DNA of 64,000 nt, taken from assembly GCA_900542045.1 (NCBI GenBank), contig UQMI01000001.1, positions 62,001 to 126,000 of the forward strand. Reading direction: 5' to 3'. The notes below the pieces were generated by a model, which did no database searches, was not told the DNA's origin, and worked only from the letters and a program-made list of their open reading frames with translations. The first letter of the stretch is position 1, and each line of letters starts with the position of its first letter. Positions 17,184-25,411 of this stretch are shown one piece after another. A program made the translations under genes and the position numbers. This DNA comes from an uncultured Blautia sp. (GTDB lineage Bacteria > Bacillota > Clostridia > Lachnospirales > Lachnospiraceae).

Positions 17184-17757
17184 TTATTTATTCCGGGTAA
17201 TCTCAACAGGCGGTTCGATGCCGCACCGGTTCAGCGTCAGCCGCACCGGGGTTCCTTCGGCATACATCACAGGGAAAAGCTTTTTATGCAGGGGAAGTTG
17301 CGTAAAATAGTTTTCATCCTGCAGATAACAGCACCAGTCTCCTTCGTAAGAAAACGTATAACGGTCCAGATACCGCTCATCACGCACAGACACAAGGGAC
17401 GCCCCTCTCTTCGTGTCACCCGGGTAAATCATCGCATGGGCAAAATAGCGCTGACGTGCATTCAGCTTCTTTTTGGAAACCTCCTCTGCCTGCAGACGAT
17501 ACTCTAATAAAGTCTCCAGATCCCGGAAATACGGCGTTCTGTTTTTCCATTCCAGACAGCCAAGCTTCAATTTCTTCCTCTCGGAAAACTCCCCCATAGG
17601 AAGCTGCCGCATTTCTTTTCTGTCTTGCAGACAGGTCCCTGCATTTCTTTCGGCCTCCCGGTATGGTATGCCCTTTATAGGGAGCTACATCTGCAGACTG
17701 GACGCTCAGTACGGCCTCTTCAATCAGCCTTCTTTTGTTTTCTGTTGTCAGTTTCAT
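17184..17757 (-). pseudogene. frameshifted hypothetical gene
   Basis: Two overlapping minus-strand frames look like one gene broken near 17600-17640. The first frame, from MKLTTENKRRLIEE at 17757, reads GHTIPGGRKKCRDLSARQ and then turns into unconvincing sequence. The second frame takes over at DRKEMRQLPMGEFSERKKLK and continues with RDLETLLEYRLQAEEVSKKK to VRLTLNRCGIEPPVEITRNK, stopping at 17184. The junction lies in AGACAGAAAAGAAATG, an A-rich stretch prone to slippage. No domain recognised. A sequencing error or a real frameshift would look the same; programmed frameshifting is less likely. Confidence 0.5.
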
Positions 17758-17790
17758 TTCCGCCATACCTTTCTTTTTCATATTTCTTCG

Positions 17791-17828
17791 AAAAAAGAGG
17801 CTTCCATGATCGCTCACGAAAGCCTCTT
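17791..17828 (-). terminator. terminator of the nuoE/nuoF-like operon
   Basis: Minus strand AAGAGGCTT ... AAGCCTCTT followed by TTTTCG, about 50 bases after the stop at 17876. Nine-bp perfect stem with T-run. Confidence 0.8.
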
Positions 17829-17875
17829 CTTCAGAATTGATTGCTCAATATTTTATTTACTTCCTGTACTTTTTC

Positions 17876-20800
17876 TTATGCCTCTTTTTTTGGTACTCTC
17901 TCATCGATCATATTGGTCAGATGATCGGTACATTTCAGAGGATCTGCAAATCTGGCATCTGCAACTTCCACGAGAGCAGCACCTTTGCAGGCCAGTGCTC
18001 CGCCGGAAATCTCGCCGATGTAAGCTTCTCTGTAATAGGGAAGTTCTGCATTCATCTCTTCTGAAATGTCAGCTGCCTCATCGTACGGCATTTCTACTTC
18101 GTATACATGTGCAAGTTCGGCTGCAACCTCCCAGTTATTGAATACCACATCTTCATCAATGGCCTCTTCCACAACCTGAAGTCTGCGTTCTGTGTTGGTA
18201 TAAGTACCGTCTGCAGATGCAAAACCAGTTCCAGGAATCACCACGTCTGCCTTTTCTGCAGTAGCAGTCATATGGGTATCGCAAACCATCAGGAATTCCA
18301 GATTCTCCAGATACTTCGGATCCACATCTTCACCAAAGTCGATCAGCGCTTTTACGCCGTCCATGGCTTCTGCTCCTGCGGTAATACCCAGATCATTAAT
18401 ACCCTGGCTGTTGTTCTTTGGACGGAGCATCAGGATACCATCTCTCGGCTTGCCGATATGTCCGGATACCAGAGCCAGATCTGCCAGTAAGGTAGCAGCT
18501 TCCACAGTAACCAGATTCTGCTGGAATACGATCATTGCCTTCTTGGCATTGGCATACAGATCTGCAATCTCTTTGATCTCGTCTGTTACTTCTGCATTTT
18601 CCACACTCTTGACAAATGCTTCATAGCCTTCCACGTCTGATCCCTTCTGTGCGGCAACTGCTTTTGCAATACCTTTCAGGAAGGACAGGTCGTTTGCTGT
18701 ATAGATTGTCTTATATGCGAACTGGAAGTGCTCCTGCTCATATCCTTCCGGATTGATCAGGATAACCTTGGCACCGTTCTTGGCAGCTTCTTTTAATTTC
18801 ACCCGGAGTACCTGAGCACCGTCAAATCCTGTTACCAGGATCACTTCTGTGGAAAGCAGCTCATCAATGGTATTGGGAGATGCATTCACGCCCAGCACTT
18901 TCTCCAGGCCGCAGACACGGTTGTTGAAGCACAGCGTCTTCGCGCCGATGGCATCTGCGAATTTCTTCATCACATAAGCTTCTTCATTGGTATATCTGTC
19001 AGAAATTGCCACTGCCACAGCATCTTTGCCGTATTTTGCAGCCACAGATTCCGCTTTCTTGGCTGTCAGAACGAAGGCATCGTGATAATCCACTTCTTCC
19101 AGCTGTCCTTCCGTGTTCTTTGCCATAGGATCGTACAGCTTGCCTTCCACCATGGAGCAGTCAAAGCCGAATTTACCCCGGGCACAGAGCAGACCTTTGT
19201 TCACTGCACCTTCACGGTCCGGCATTGCCTTGATCAGCATATCCCCGTATGTCTCCAGATGCAGACTGCATCCGATGGAGCAGTGGGAACAGGTGGTATC
19301 CACTTCCGTGGTTTCCAGAGGAACAGACTTCTCGATGGAAAGTCTCTCCTGCAGAGCACCGGTAGGACAGCAGCTTACGCACTGTCCGCAGGAAATACAG
19401 CCGGTCTCAGCCAGCGGCTGCTCCAGAGCAGGCATTACCACGGTGTCAAAACCACGTTTTACAAGGCCGAGAGCGCCAACACCCATTACCTCGTCGCAGA
19501 CACGCACACAGGTTCCGCAGAGGATACACTTGTTGGGATCTCTCAGGATGAACGGATGCTCATCTTCAAATTCTGTCAGGTTGATGTCGCCGGCAAAACG
19601 ATCCGGTTTCACATCGTATTCATTTGCATAGTGGATCAGCTTACATTCAAAGTAGTCACCGCATCCGCATTCCAGACAGCGGGCTGCATCTGCCTGTGCC
19701 TGCTCTTCATCGTAACCGAATACCACTTCTGTAAAGTTGTCTTTTCTCTCTTCTGCGCTCAGCTGTTCCATCTTCGGACGGCACATTCTCTCTCTGTCTT
19801 CGAAGGAAGCCGGTGTCAGATCATCTCTTTTCACCGTATACTCAGGCTTGTAAGCCACGGCCTCGCCATTCAGGTATGCGTCTACCACATAACTTCCCTT
19901 TCTGGCATCTGCAATGGATTCCACAGCGATGGAGATCTTGTCATTGCCGCAGTCACCGCCGGCAAACACACCGGGAATAGCTGTCATAAAGGTATCTTTA
20001 TCGTAAACGATTCCGCCTTTTCTGGTCAGCTCTACGCCGTCCATACCTTCTGCATTGACTTTCTGTCCAATGGCAAGGATCACGGTATCCACATCAATGG
20101 TCTTGGTCTCACCCTCTACAGGGATCGGCGCACGGCGTCCGGAAGCATCCGGCTCACCCAGCTTCATTACCTGGAGCACCATCTGACGGCAGTGTCCGTT
20201 CTCGTCGGAAATGATCTCCAGAGGATTGGTCAGGTTCAGGAAGATAACGCCTTCTTCTTCTGCCTCTTCGATCTCCACCATATCTGCCGGCATTTCATCT
20301 TTGGTTCTGCGGTAGATGTTGTATACTTTCTTGGCGCCCAGACGAACGGCTGTACGGCAGGCGTCCATGGCAGTATTACCGCCGCCTACGATGGCCACGT
20401 TCTCGCCCAGATCAATGGATTCGTTGCGAACCACTTTGCGCAGGAAATTGATGCCGCCGATCACGCCGTCTGCATCTTCGCCTTTGCAGCGAACGCCGGT
20501 GGAAACCCAGGCACCGATACCTACACATACGGCATCGTAGTCTCTCTTGATGGTTTCAAAGGAAATATCCTGTCCGATCTTGGTATTGGGGATCATGGTT
20601 ACACCCATCCGTTCGATCAGTGCGATTTCCTCATCCAGAACTTCCTTGGGAAGACGGTATTCTGGAATACCGTAGCGGAGCATACCGCCCAGCTTGGGCA
20701 TTGCTTCATAAATGGTGATCTCATGGCCCATCTGACGCAGGAAATATGCCATGGAAAGGCCATAAGGACCACCGCCGATGATGGCCACATTCCTGCCTGT

Positions 20801-21373
20801 GGACGGAGCGATCTCCGGCATAAAGGGATCCTCACCAAACATATCCGTATCTGCAGCAAATCTCTTCAGCCATGCGATGGAAATCGGCTCATCTACCATT
20901 CCTCTGCGGCAGGCAGTCTCGCAGGGATGAGGACATACGCGTCCGATGGATGCAGGAAGGGGAATTTTCTCTTTGATCAGCTCAATAGCCTCTTCGTAAC
21001 GGCCATTGGCGATCAGGCCCACATATCCCTGGCAGTCGGTTCCTGCCGGACAGGCCAGTACACAGGGAGGACGGCAGTCGCCTCTGTGGTTGGAGATCAA
21101 AAGCTCCAGATTCGTCTTTCTTGATTCAATGACACGGTCTGTCTTTGTGTTGACAACCATGTTGGGTGCGATCTGGGTTGCACATGCCTTGCAGAGTTTG
21201 GGATTACCCTCTACTTCCACAACGCAGAGTCCACAGGCACCATAGATTTCTGTTCTTTCATCGTAGCAAAGAGTAGGGATATTGATATCGTTCTCTCTTG
21301 CCACTTCGAGAATCGTCTGTCCAGGAACACCCAGGACTTCTTTTCCGTCGATATTCAATCTGAATTTATTCAC
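17876..21373 (-). CDS. ferredoxin/GltD-like flavoprotein/NuoG-like fusion, putative bifurcating transhydrogenase subunit
   Basis: 1165 residues, four parts. (1) 1-80: [2Fe-2S] ferredoxin (C36, C47, C50, C61/C64). (2) about 95-510: GltD/NfnB-like NAD(P)-FAD module with CVLACPAGTDCQGYV, FAD loop IIGGGPYGLSMA near 198 and NADP loop IVGGGNTAMDA near 328. (3) about 610-675: two [4Fe-4S] ferredoxin motifs (C616/619/622/626; C659/662/665/669). (4) 690-1140: molybdopterin-oxidoreductase-like domain with C695, C698, C702, C730 for another cluster. The Sec/Cys motif of formate dehydrogenases is absent: the region reads AKTLCFNNRVCGLEKVLG, as in NuoG. So it is probably not a formate dehydrogenase. Third gene of an operon with NuoF- and NuoE-like subunits; recalls the Sporomusa-type Nfn (Stn). 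Confidence 0.82.
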   Translation of the reverse strand: MNKFRLNIDGKEVLGVPGQTILEVARENDINIPTLCYDERTEIYGACGLCVVEVEGNPKLCKACATQIAPNMVVNTKTDRVIESRKTNLELLISNHRGDCRPPCVLACPAGTDCQGYVGLIANGRYEEAIELIKEKIPLPASIGRVCPHPCETACRRGMVDEPISIAWLKRFAADTDMFGEDPFMPEIAPSTGRNVAIIGGGPYGLSMAYFLRQMGHEITIYEAMPKLGGMLRYGIPEYRLPKEVLDEEIALIERMGVTMIPNTKIGQDISFETIKRDYDAVCVGIGAWVSTGVRCKGEDADGVIGGINFLRKVVRNESIDLGENVAIVGGGNTAMDACRTAVRLGAKKVYNIYRRTKDEMPADMVEIEEAEEEGVIFLNLTNPLEIISDENGHCRQMVLQVMKLGEPDASGRRAPIPVEGETKTIDVDTVILAIGQKVNAEGMDGVELTRKGGIVYDKDTFMTAIPGVFAGGDCGNDKISIAVESIADARKGSYVVDAYLNGEAVAYKPEYTVKRDDLTPASFEDRERMCRPKMEQLSAEERKDNFTEVVFGYDEEQAQADAARCLECGCGDYFECKLIHYANEYDVKPDRFAGDINLTEFEDEHPFILRDPNKCILCGTCVRVCDEVMGVGALGLVKRGFDTVVMPALEQPLAETGCISCGQCVSCCPTGALQERLSIEKSVPLETTEVDTTCSHCSIGCSLHLETYGDMLIKAMPDREGAVNKGLLCARGKFGFDCSMVEGKLYDPMAKNTEGQLEEVDYHDAFVLTAKKAESVAAKYGKDAVAVAISDRYTNEEAYVMKKFADAIGAKTLCFNNRVCGLEKVLGVNASPNTIDELLSTEVILVTGFDGAQVLRVKLKEAAKNGAKVILINPEGYEQEHFQFAYKTIYTANDLSFLKGIAKAVAAQKGSDVEGYEAFVKSVENAEVTDEIKEIADLYANAKKAMIVFQQNLVTVEAATLLADLALVSGHIGKPRDGILMLRPKNNSQGINDLGITAGAEAMDGVKALIDFGEDVDPKYLENLEFLMVCDTHMTATAEKADVVIPGTGFASADGTYTNTERRLQVVEEAIDEDVVFNNWEVAAELAHVYEVEMPYDEAADISEEMNAELPYYREAYIGEISGGALACKGAALVEVADARFADPLKCTDHLTNMIDERVPKKEA

Positions 21374-21385
21374 AGTCTCCGCCTC

Positions 21386-23140
21386 CTAAATTCTTTCTAC
21401 TGCGCCAAATTTACAGGATTCCTCACACTTGCCGCACTTGATACATACATTGGGATCAATCTCATGCATTTTCTTCTTCTCACCGCTGATGGCGCCCACC
21501 GGACATTTTCTCGCGCAGGCTCCGCAGCCCTTACATGCCTCAGTGATCTTGAAGGAGATCAGTGCCTTACAGGATTTTGCTGTACATTTGTGATTGTAAA
21601 TATGGTCCTCGTATTCATTTCTGAAATAACGAAGGGTAGTCAATACCGGGTTGGGGGCTGTCTGTCCCAGACCGCACATTGCACCGTCTTTGATCTTTCC
21701 GGCCAGTTCTTCCAGAAGCTCGATATCACCGTCTCTTCCTTCTCCTCTGGTGATACGCTCCAGGATCTCCAGCATTCTCTTGGTTCCGATACGGCAGTAA
21801 TTACATTTACCGCAGGATTCCTTCTTGGTGAAGTCCAGGAAGTATCTGGCCATATCTACCATACAGGTATTCTCATCCATAACGATCATACCGCCGGAAC
21901 CGACAATAGCTCCTGTTTTTGTAATATCTTCATAGGTAACCGGCGTATCGATCAGAGAAGCCGGCACACAGCCGCCGGATGGTCCGCCCATCTGCACAGC
22001 TTTGAATTCCTTGTCGTTCTTGATGCCGCCGCCGATTCCATAGATAACATCTTTCAGAGGCAGACCCATGGGAACTTCCACCAGACCGCCTTTTTTGATC
22101 TTGCCGGCCAGGGCGAATACCTTGGTTCCCTTGGAAGGACCTTTGCCCATAGCCGCGAAAGCTTCGCCGCCGTTTGCCAGAATCCACGGAACGTTTGCAT
22201 AGGTTTCCACGTTATTGATATTGGTGGGCAGTTTCCAGTAACCTTTGGCTGCCGGGAACGGAGGTTTCAGACGAGGCATGCCTCTCTCGCCTTCCAGAGA
22301 AGCAATCAGAGCTGTCTCTTCACCGCATACGAAAGCGCCGGCACCGGCCTTAATCCGGATATCAAAACTGAAGTCAGAACCAAACAGATTCTTGCCCAGA
22401 AAGCCCTTTTCTCTTGCCTGCTCCATGGCAATCTCCAGACGGGTGATGGCCAGCGGATATTCGGCACGGCAGTAGATAATGCCTTCGGTGGCTCCGGCAG
22501 CAAATCCGCCGATGATCATTCCTTCCAGCAGAGAGTGGGGATCGCCTTCCAATACGGAACGGTCCATGAATGCACCGGGATCGCCCTCGTCAGCGTTGCA
22601 TACCATGTATTTCTGTGCGCCGGAATTGGATTTGATCGCATTCCATTTAAACCAGGTAGGGAAACCGGCGCCGCCGCGGCCGCGAAGACCGGACACTTTG
22701 ATCACATCAATCACTTCGTCCTGGGTCATGGTGGTAATTACTTTCTTTGCAGCTTCATAACCGCCTCTAGCTATGTATTCATCGATCTTTTCCGGATTGA
22801 TCTCGCCGCAGTTACGCAGAACAATACGCTTCTGCTGAGACAGAAAGGTCTTGTCTTCCTCAGAGATCATGTACTCTTCCACCGGCTGGCCGCCTTCCAG
22901 ATGTTTCTCCACCACCTCTGCTACTTTATCCGGCTGCAGCTTCACATATCTGGCTTCCAGTTCTCCCTCATCGCTGTATACATCCACGATGGGCTCCAGA
23001 TAACAGGTACCGATACATCCGGTCTTGTCAATAACCACATTGGTCAGATTCTTTTCTGCTACCAACCTCTCGAATTCGTTAGAGGTCTTTTTCGCACCGG
23101 TAGCGATTCCGCAGCTACCCTGTCCAACAACAACTTTCAT
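21386..23140 (-). CDS. NuoF/HydB-like NADH-binding flavoprotein subunit
   Basis: 584 residues, the HydB layout: N-terminal thioredoxin-like [2Fe-2S] domain (VVVGQGSCGIATGA, then GCIGTCYLEP), the FMN/NADH core with SGLRGRGGAGFPTWFKW near 168-184 and NADEGDPGAFMDR, the N3 [4Fe-4S] site SCGKCNYCRIG near 455, and a C-terminal pair of [4Fe-4S] motifs (CKGCGACARKCPVGAI, CIKCGKCEESCKFGAV). In electron-bifurcating hydrogenases and related complexes this subunit oxidises or produces NAD(H). Twelve bases separate it from the downstream fusion gene and it follows the NuoE-like gene. ATG preceded by GGAGGTATAAAGA. Confidence 0.92.
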   Translation of the reverse strand: MKVVVGQGSCGIATGAKKTSNEFERLVAEKNLTNVVIDKTGCIGTCYLEPIVDVYSDEGELEARYVKLQPDKVAEVVEKHLEGGQPVEEYMISEEDKTFLSQQKRIVLRNCGEINPEKIDEYIARGGYEAAKKVITTMTQDEVIDVIKVSGLRGRGGAGFPTWFKWNAIKSNSGAQKYMVCNADEGDPGAFMDRSVLEGDPHSLLEGMIIGGFAAGATEGIIYCRAEYPLAITRLEIAMEQAREKGFLGKNLFGSDFSFDIRIKAGAGAFVCGEETALIASLEGERGMPRLKPPFPAAKGYWKLPTNINNVETYANVPWILANGGEAFAAMGKGPSKGTKVFALAGKIKKGGLVEVPMGLPLKDVIYGIGGGIKNDKEFKAVQMGGPSGGCVPASLIDTPVTYEDITKTGAIVGSGGMIVMDENTCMVDMARYFLDFTKKESCGKCNYCRIGTKRMLEILERITRGEGRDGDIELLEELAGKIKDGAMCGLGQTAPNPVLTTLRYFRNEYEDHIYNHKCTAKSCKALISFKITEACKGCGACARKCPVGAISGEKKKMHEIDPNVCIKCGKCEESCKFGAVERI

Positions 23141-23152
23141 TCTTTATACCTC

Positions 23153-23674
23153 CTACGCATTCTGTGCCTTGATATCATCCAGAATTTTCACTACGGATGA
23201 TTTTGTCAGGTTTCCATAAGTTTCTTCGCCATCGGTGGTCTTGATCATCATGACCGGCGCAAGACTGCAGCATCCAAGACAGGCAACGTTGTTCAGTGTA
23301 AAAAGTCCGTCCTCAGTGGTTTCGCCGTCCTTGATTCCCAGATGTTCGCTGACTGCTTCTTCGATCATGTCTGAACCGTTTACATGACAGGCAGTACCTT
23401 TGCAGAGCATGATCAGATATTTGCCGATGGGCTGAAGTCTGAACTGTGCGTAGAAGGTGGCCACACCGTAGATCTTCGCCGGCATAATCCCTGTTTTTTC
23501 CGAGATATAATTGATCGCATCCATGGAAAGGTACCCATAAATGTCCTGAGCCTGCTGCAGAATAGTAATCAAACTTCCTGGTACTTTCGCGTACTTTTCC
23601 AGTACCGGTGCCAGTTCAGTGAAATTCGCTTCGGCTGTTCCACCGCACTGGCATTCACAATTCTTGCTATTCAT
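23153..23674 (-). CDS. NuoE/HydC-like [2Fe-2S] subunit
   Basis: 173 residues from MNSKNCECQCGG, chosen because TAGGAGGGAAAATC precedes that ATG; the frame is open 16 codons further up. Thioredoxin-like [2Fe-2S] protein: CKGTACHVNG near 93-102 and ACLGCCSLAP near 130-139 hold the four cluster cysteines, and GSLITILQQAQDIYGYL is the typical N-terminal helix. Partner of the NuoF-like subunit in NADH-linked complexes. First gene of the three-gene operon, with a good promoter at 23728-23755. Confidence 0.92.
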   Translation of the reverse strand: MNSKNCECQCGGTAEANFTELAPVLEKYAKVPGSLITILQQAQDIYGYLSMDAINYISEKTGIMPAKIYGVATFYAQFRLQPIGKYLIMLCKGTACHVNGSDMIEEAVSEHLGIKDGETTEDGLFTLNNVACLGCCSLAPVMMIKTTDGEETYGNLTKSSVVKILDDIKAQNA

Positions 23675-23727
23675 GATTTTCCCTCCTAGATATAGATTTA
23701 CAATGATAAAATAATAATCCATTAAGA

Positions 23728-23755
23728 ATTATAGCATAATATGCCTAAGATTCAA
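23728..23755 (-). promoter_or_regulatory. promoter of the nuoE/nuoF-like operon
   Basis: Minus strand TTGAAT, 16 bases, TATAAT, 54 bases before the first start. No Rex-type operator (TTGTTAA/TTGTGAA inverted repeat) was found over it. Confidence 0.65.
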
Positions 23756-23785
23756 AGGAAAAATTATCGAAAACCAACAAAGGAA

Positions 23786-23819
23786 TGCAGTCTTCTACCT
23801 TTTTCGGGAAAAGACTGCA
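23786..23819 (-). terminator. terminator of aroF
   Basis: Minus strand TGCAGTCTT ... AAGACTGCA, nine-bp stem, followed by TTCCTTTG; 78 bases after the aroF stop. Confidence 0.6.
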
Positions 23820-23896
23820 CAATTGAAACCATTTTGTATTTGCCGGACAGGAAAAGATCCCGGAGAGCCTCCTGTCAGGACAGCTTGTACTGAATT

Positions 23897-24907
23897 TTAT
23901 ACATTCTCCCGAAAGAAACGGACAGTTTTTGTGATCTTATGCATCAGCGTATCGAACATTTCAGGCGTCAGCGACTGCGGACCATCACAGAGAGCCTTTG
24001 CCGGGTTGTTGTGCACCTCGATCATCAGTCCGTCAGCTCCGGCGGCAATGGCTGCCATCGATAGCGGTTCCACCATAAAACGAAGGCCCGCCGCATGGCT
24101 GGGGTCGATGACCACCGGCAGATGAGTTTTCTTTTTCAGCATGGGAATGGCAGAGATATCCAGCGTATTTCGGGTAGATGTCTCGAACGTTCGGATTCCT
24201 CTCTCGCAGAGGATCACCTGTTCATTTCCGCCTGCCATGATATATTCCGCGCTCATCAGCAGTTCATCCAGTGTATTGGCCATGCCCCGTTTCAGCAGAA
24301 TCGGTTTTTTCAGTTTTCCAAGTTCTTTGAGAAGTTCAAAATTCTGCATGTTCCGGGTGCCCACCTGGATCACATCCACATCTTCGAAAAGATGAATGTG
24401 GCTGGTACTCATGATCTCTGTCACCACAGGCAGGCCTGTAGCCTTTTTGGCTTCCAGAAGCAGCTGCAGTCCATCTTCCTGGAGTCCCTGGAATGCGTAA
24501 GGCGAAGTCCTGGGTTTGAATGCGCCGCCCCGCAGCAGTCCTGCACCGGAACGTTTCACATCTTCTGCCACTTCCACCATCTGTTCTTTGGATTCAATGG
24601 AACAGGGTCCTGCGATTACCTGGAAATTTCCTCCGCCGATCTTTCTTCCACAGATATCGATCACTGTAGGAGCCGGATGGATGGTTTTATTTGCCAGTTT
24701 ATAAGGCTCCCGGATACGCTTGACATTTTCCACTGCTTCATAAGTCAGCAACTGGTCTTCCGACAGGGATTCTGTATCACCCACCAATCCCAGTATTGTA
24801 GTAGTCTTTCCCTTGGATTCATGGATTTCCAGTCCTTTTTCCCGCAGATCCGCTTTCAGTTCTTCGATGCATTCTACTGCAGCATCACGTTTCAAAATTA
24901 CGATCAT
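23897..24907 (-). CDS. aroF: 3-deoxy-7-phosphoheptulonate synthase (DAHP synthase)
   Basis: First step of aromatic amino-acid synthesis: phosphoenolpyruvate plus erythrose-4-phosphate to DAHP. 336 residues, AroA-beta/type I-beta form: an N-terminal ferredoxin-like regulatory domain (MIVILKRDAAVECIEEL, about 1-70) and the barrel with VIAGPCSIES near 103, LLRGGAFKPRTSPYAFQG near 130 and the C-terminal PVVIDPSHAAG block. The N-terminal domain in this form mediates feedback inhibition in characterised enzymes. The ATG at 24907 follows AGAAAGGAGAATACATTC. Expression is very probably controlled by the leader peptide and terminator hairpin immediately upstream. Confidence 0.96.
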   Translation of the reverse strand: MIVILKRDAAVECIEELKADLREKGLEIHESKGKTTTILGLVGDTESLSEDQLLTYEAVENVKRIREPYKLANKTIHPAPTVIDICGRKIGGGNFQVIAGPCSIESKEQMVEVAEDVKRSGAGLLRGGAFKPRTSPYAFQGLQEDGLQLLLEAKKATGLPVVTEIMSTSHIHLFEDVDVIQVGTRNMQNFELLKELGKLKKPILLKRGMANTLDELLMSAEYIMAGGNEQVILCERGIRTFETSTRNTLDISAIPMLKKKTHLPVVIDPSHAAGLRFMVEPLSMAAIAAGADGLMIEVHNNPAKALCDGPQSLTPEMFDTLMHKITKTVRFFRENV

Positions 24908-24940
24908 GAATGTATTCTCCTTTCTTGTCTCCATAAATAC

Positions 24941-24977
24941 AAAAGGACCGATGCCTGCTGTACACAAACATCGGTCC
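24941..24977 (-). promoter_or_regulatory. attenuator (terminator hairpin) in the aroF leader
   Basis: Minus strand GGACCGATG, 15-base loop, CATCGGTCC followed by TTTTGT: a nine-bp perfect stem with T-run, placed between the aromatic leader peptide and aroF. It lies 36 bases after the leader stop codon and about 34 before aroF, where a transcription attenuator belongs. Confidence 0.85.
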
Positions 24978-25013
24978 GCTGCTGCTTTGTTTTCAAATAG
25001 TCTGTTCTATTCG

Positions 25014-25124
25014 CTACAAATCTTCCCGGGATGTCTGTACAGCAAAAAAGCCGGCGCTGAAATAAAAGCCCCAGAAATAATAAAAAGAATATGCAGTTGT
25101 ATTTATATTCACTGCTGCTGTCAT
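25014..25124 (-). CDS. aroF leader peptide (36 aa, Tyr/Phe/Trp-rich)
   Basis: Starts at ATG 25124 behind GGGAG and ends at TAG 25014. The 36 residues begin MTAAVNINTTAYSFYYFWGF and continue YFSAGFFAVQTSREDL. Eleven are aromatic: Tyr 12, 15, 16, 21; Phe 14, 17, 20, 22, 26, 27; Trp 18. Ribosome stalling at Tyr, Phe or Trp codons when the charged tRNA is scarce would alter folding of the downstream attenuator hairpin. Promoter, leader and terminator are all in the expected order. A different frame is open over the same bases (24904-25146) but has no such bias. Function by analogy with the trp and phe leaders of enterobacteria. Confidence 0.85.
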   Translation of the reverse strand: MTAAVNINTTAYSFYYFWGFYFSAGFFAVQTSREDL

Positions 25125-25245
25125 AATCAGAACTCCCGTATTTCAAATATGTCCTATTGTTTGCCTGTCTCCCCTGGCATTCCGGAACCCAGCGTAAGAA
25201 ATCCAGGCAGACTTTTTACCTTAAAGCTTTAAAGATTATAGAATC

Positions 25246-25273
25246 ATTATACCTGTCGTTTTATTTTTGTCAA
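25246..25273 (-). promoter_or_regulatory. promoter of the aroF leader
   Basis: Minus strand TTGACA, 16 bases, TATAAT: both hexamers perfect. Transcription would start near 25239, about 115 bases before the leader-peptide ATG. The 25274-25411 stretch behind it shows nothing recognisable. Confidence 0.8.
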
Positions 25274-25411
25274 TTCTCAATTGTCAGATTCTTTGTATTT
25301 TTCTTCGTACAAATAGAAATTTCAACCATAAAGAATGGCTTTTTTTTCGCACTTGTCCAGTGCCTGGTACTTCCCGAACCGGAAAAGATGCCGTCTGTAG
25401 CCGCCATATTT

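Noticed and set aside
19082..21124. 680-codon plus-strand open frame opposite the fusion oxidoreductase
   Set aside because: Its composition follows the antisense of a strongly coding minus-strand gene, it has no ribosome binding site and no recognisable domain. The minus frame has clear cofactor motifs over the whole length.
17876..21373. Formate dehydrogenase alpha subunit with selenocysteine
   Set aside because: There is no in-frame TGA, and the region that should hold Sec or Cys with the following His (family ARLUHxP) reads CFNNRVCGL.
21464..23200. 578-codon plus-strand open frame opposite the NuoF-like gene
   Set aside because: Antisense shadow: the minus strand carries FMN, NADH and iron-sulfur motifs throughout.
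23674..23760. Rex operator in front of the nuoE/nuoF-like operon
   Set aside because: Although Rex is encoded at 39.6 kb, no TTGTTAA-N4-TTAACAA or TTGTGAA-type inverted repeat is visible over this promoter.
24904..25146. 80-codon frame overlapping the aroF leader peptide
   Set aside because: It runs into the aroF start region in another frame, has no ribosome binding site of its own and no aromatic bias that fits the hairpin arrangement.
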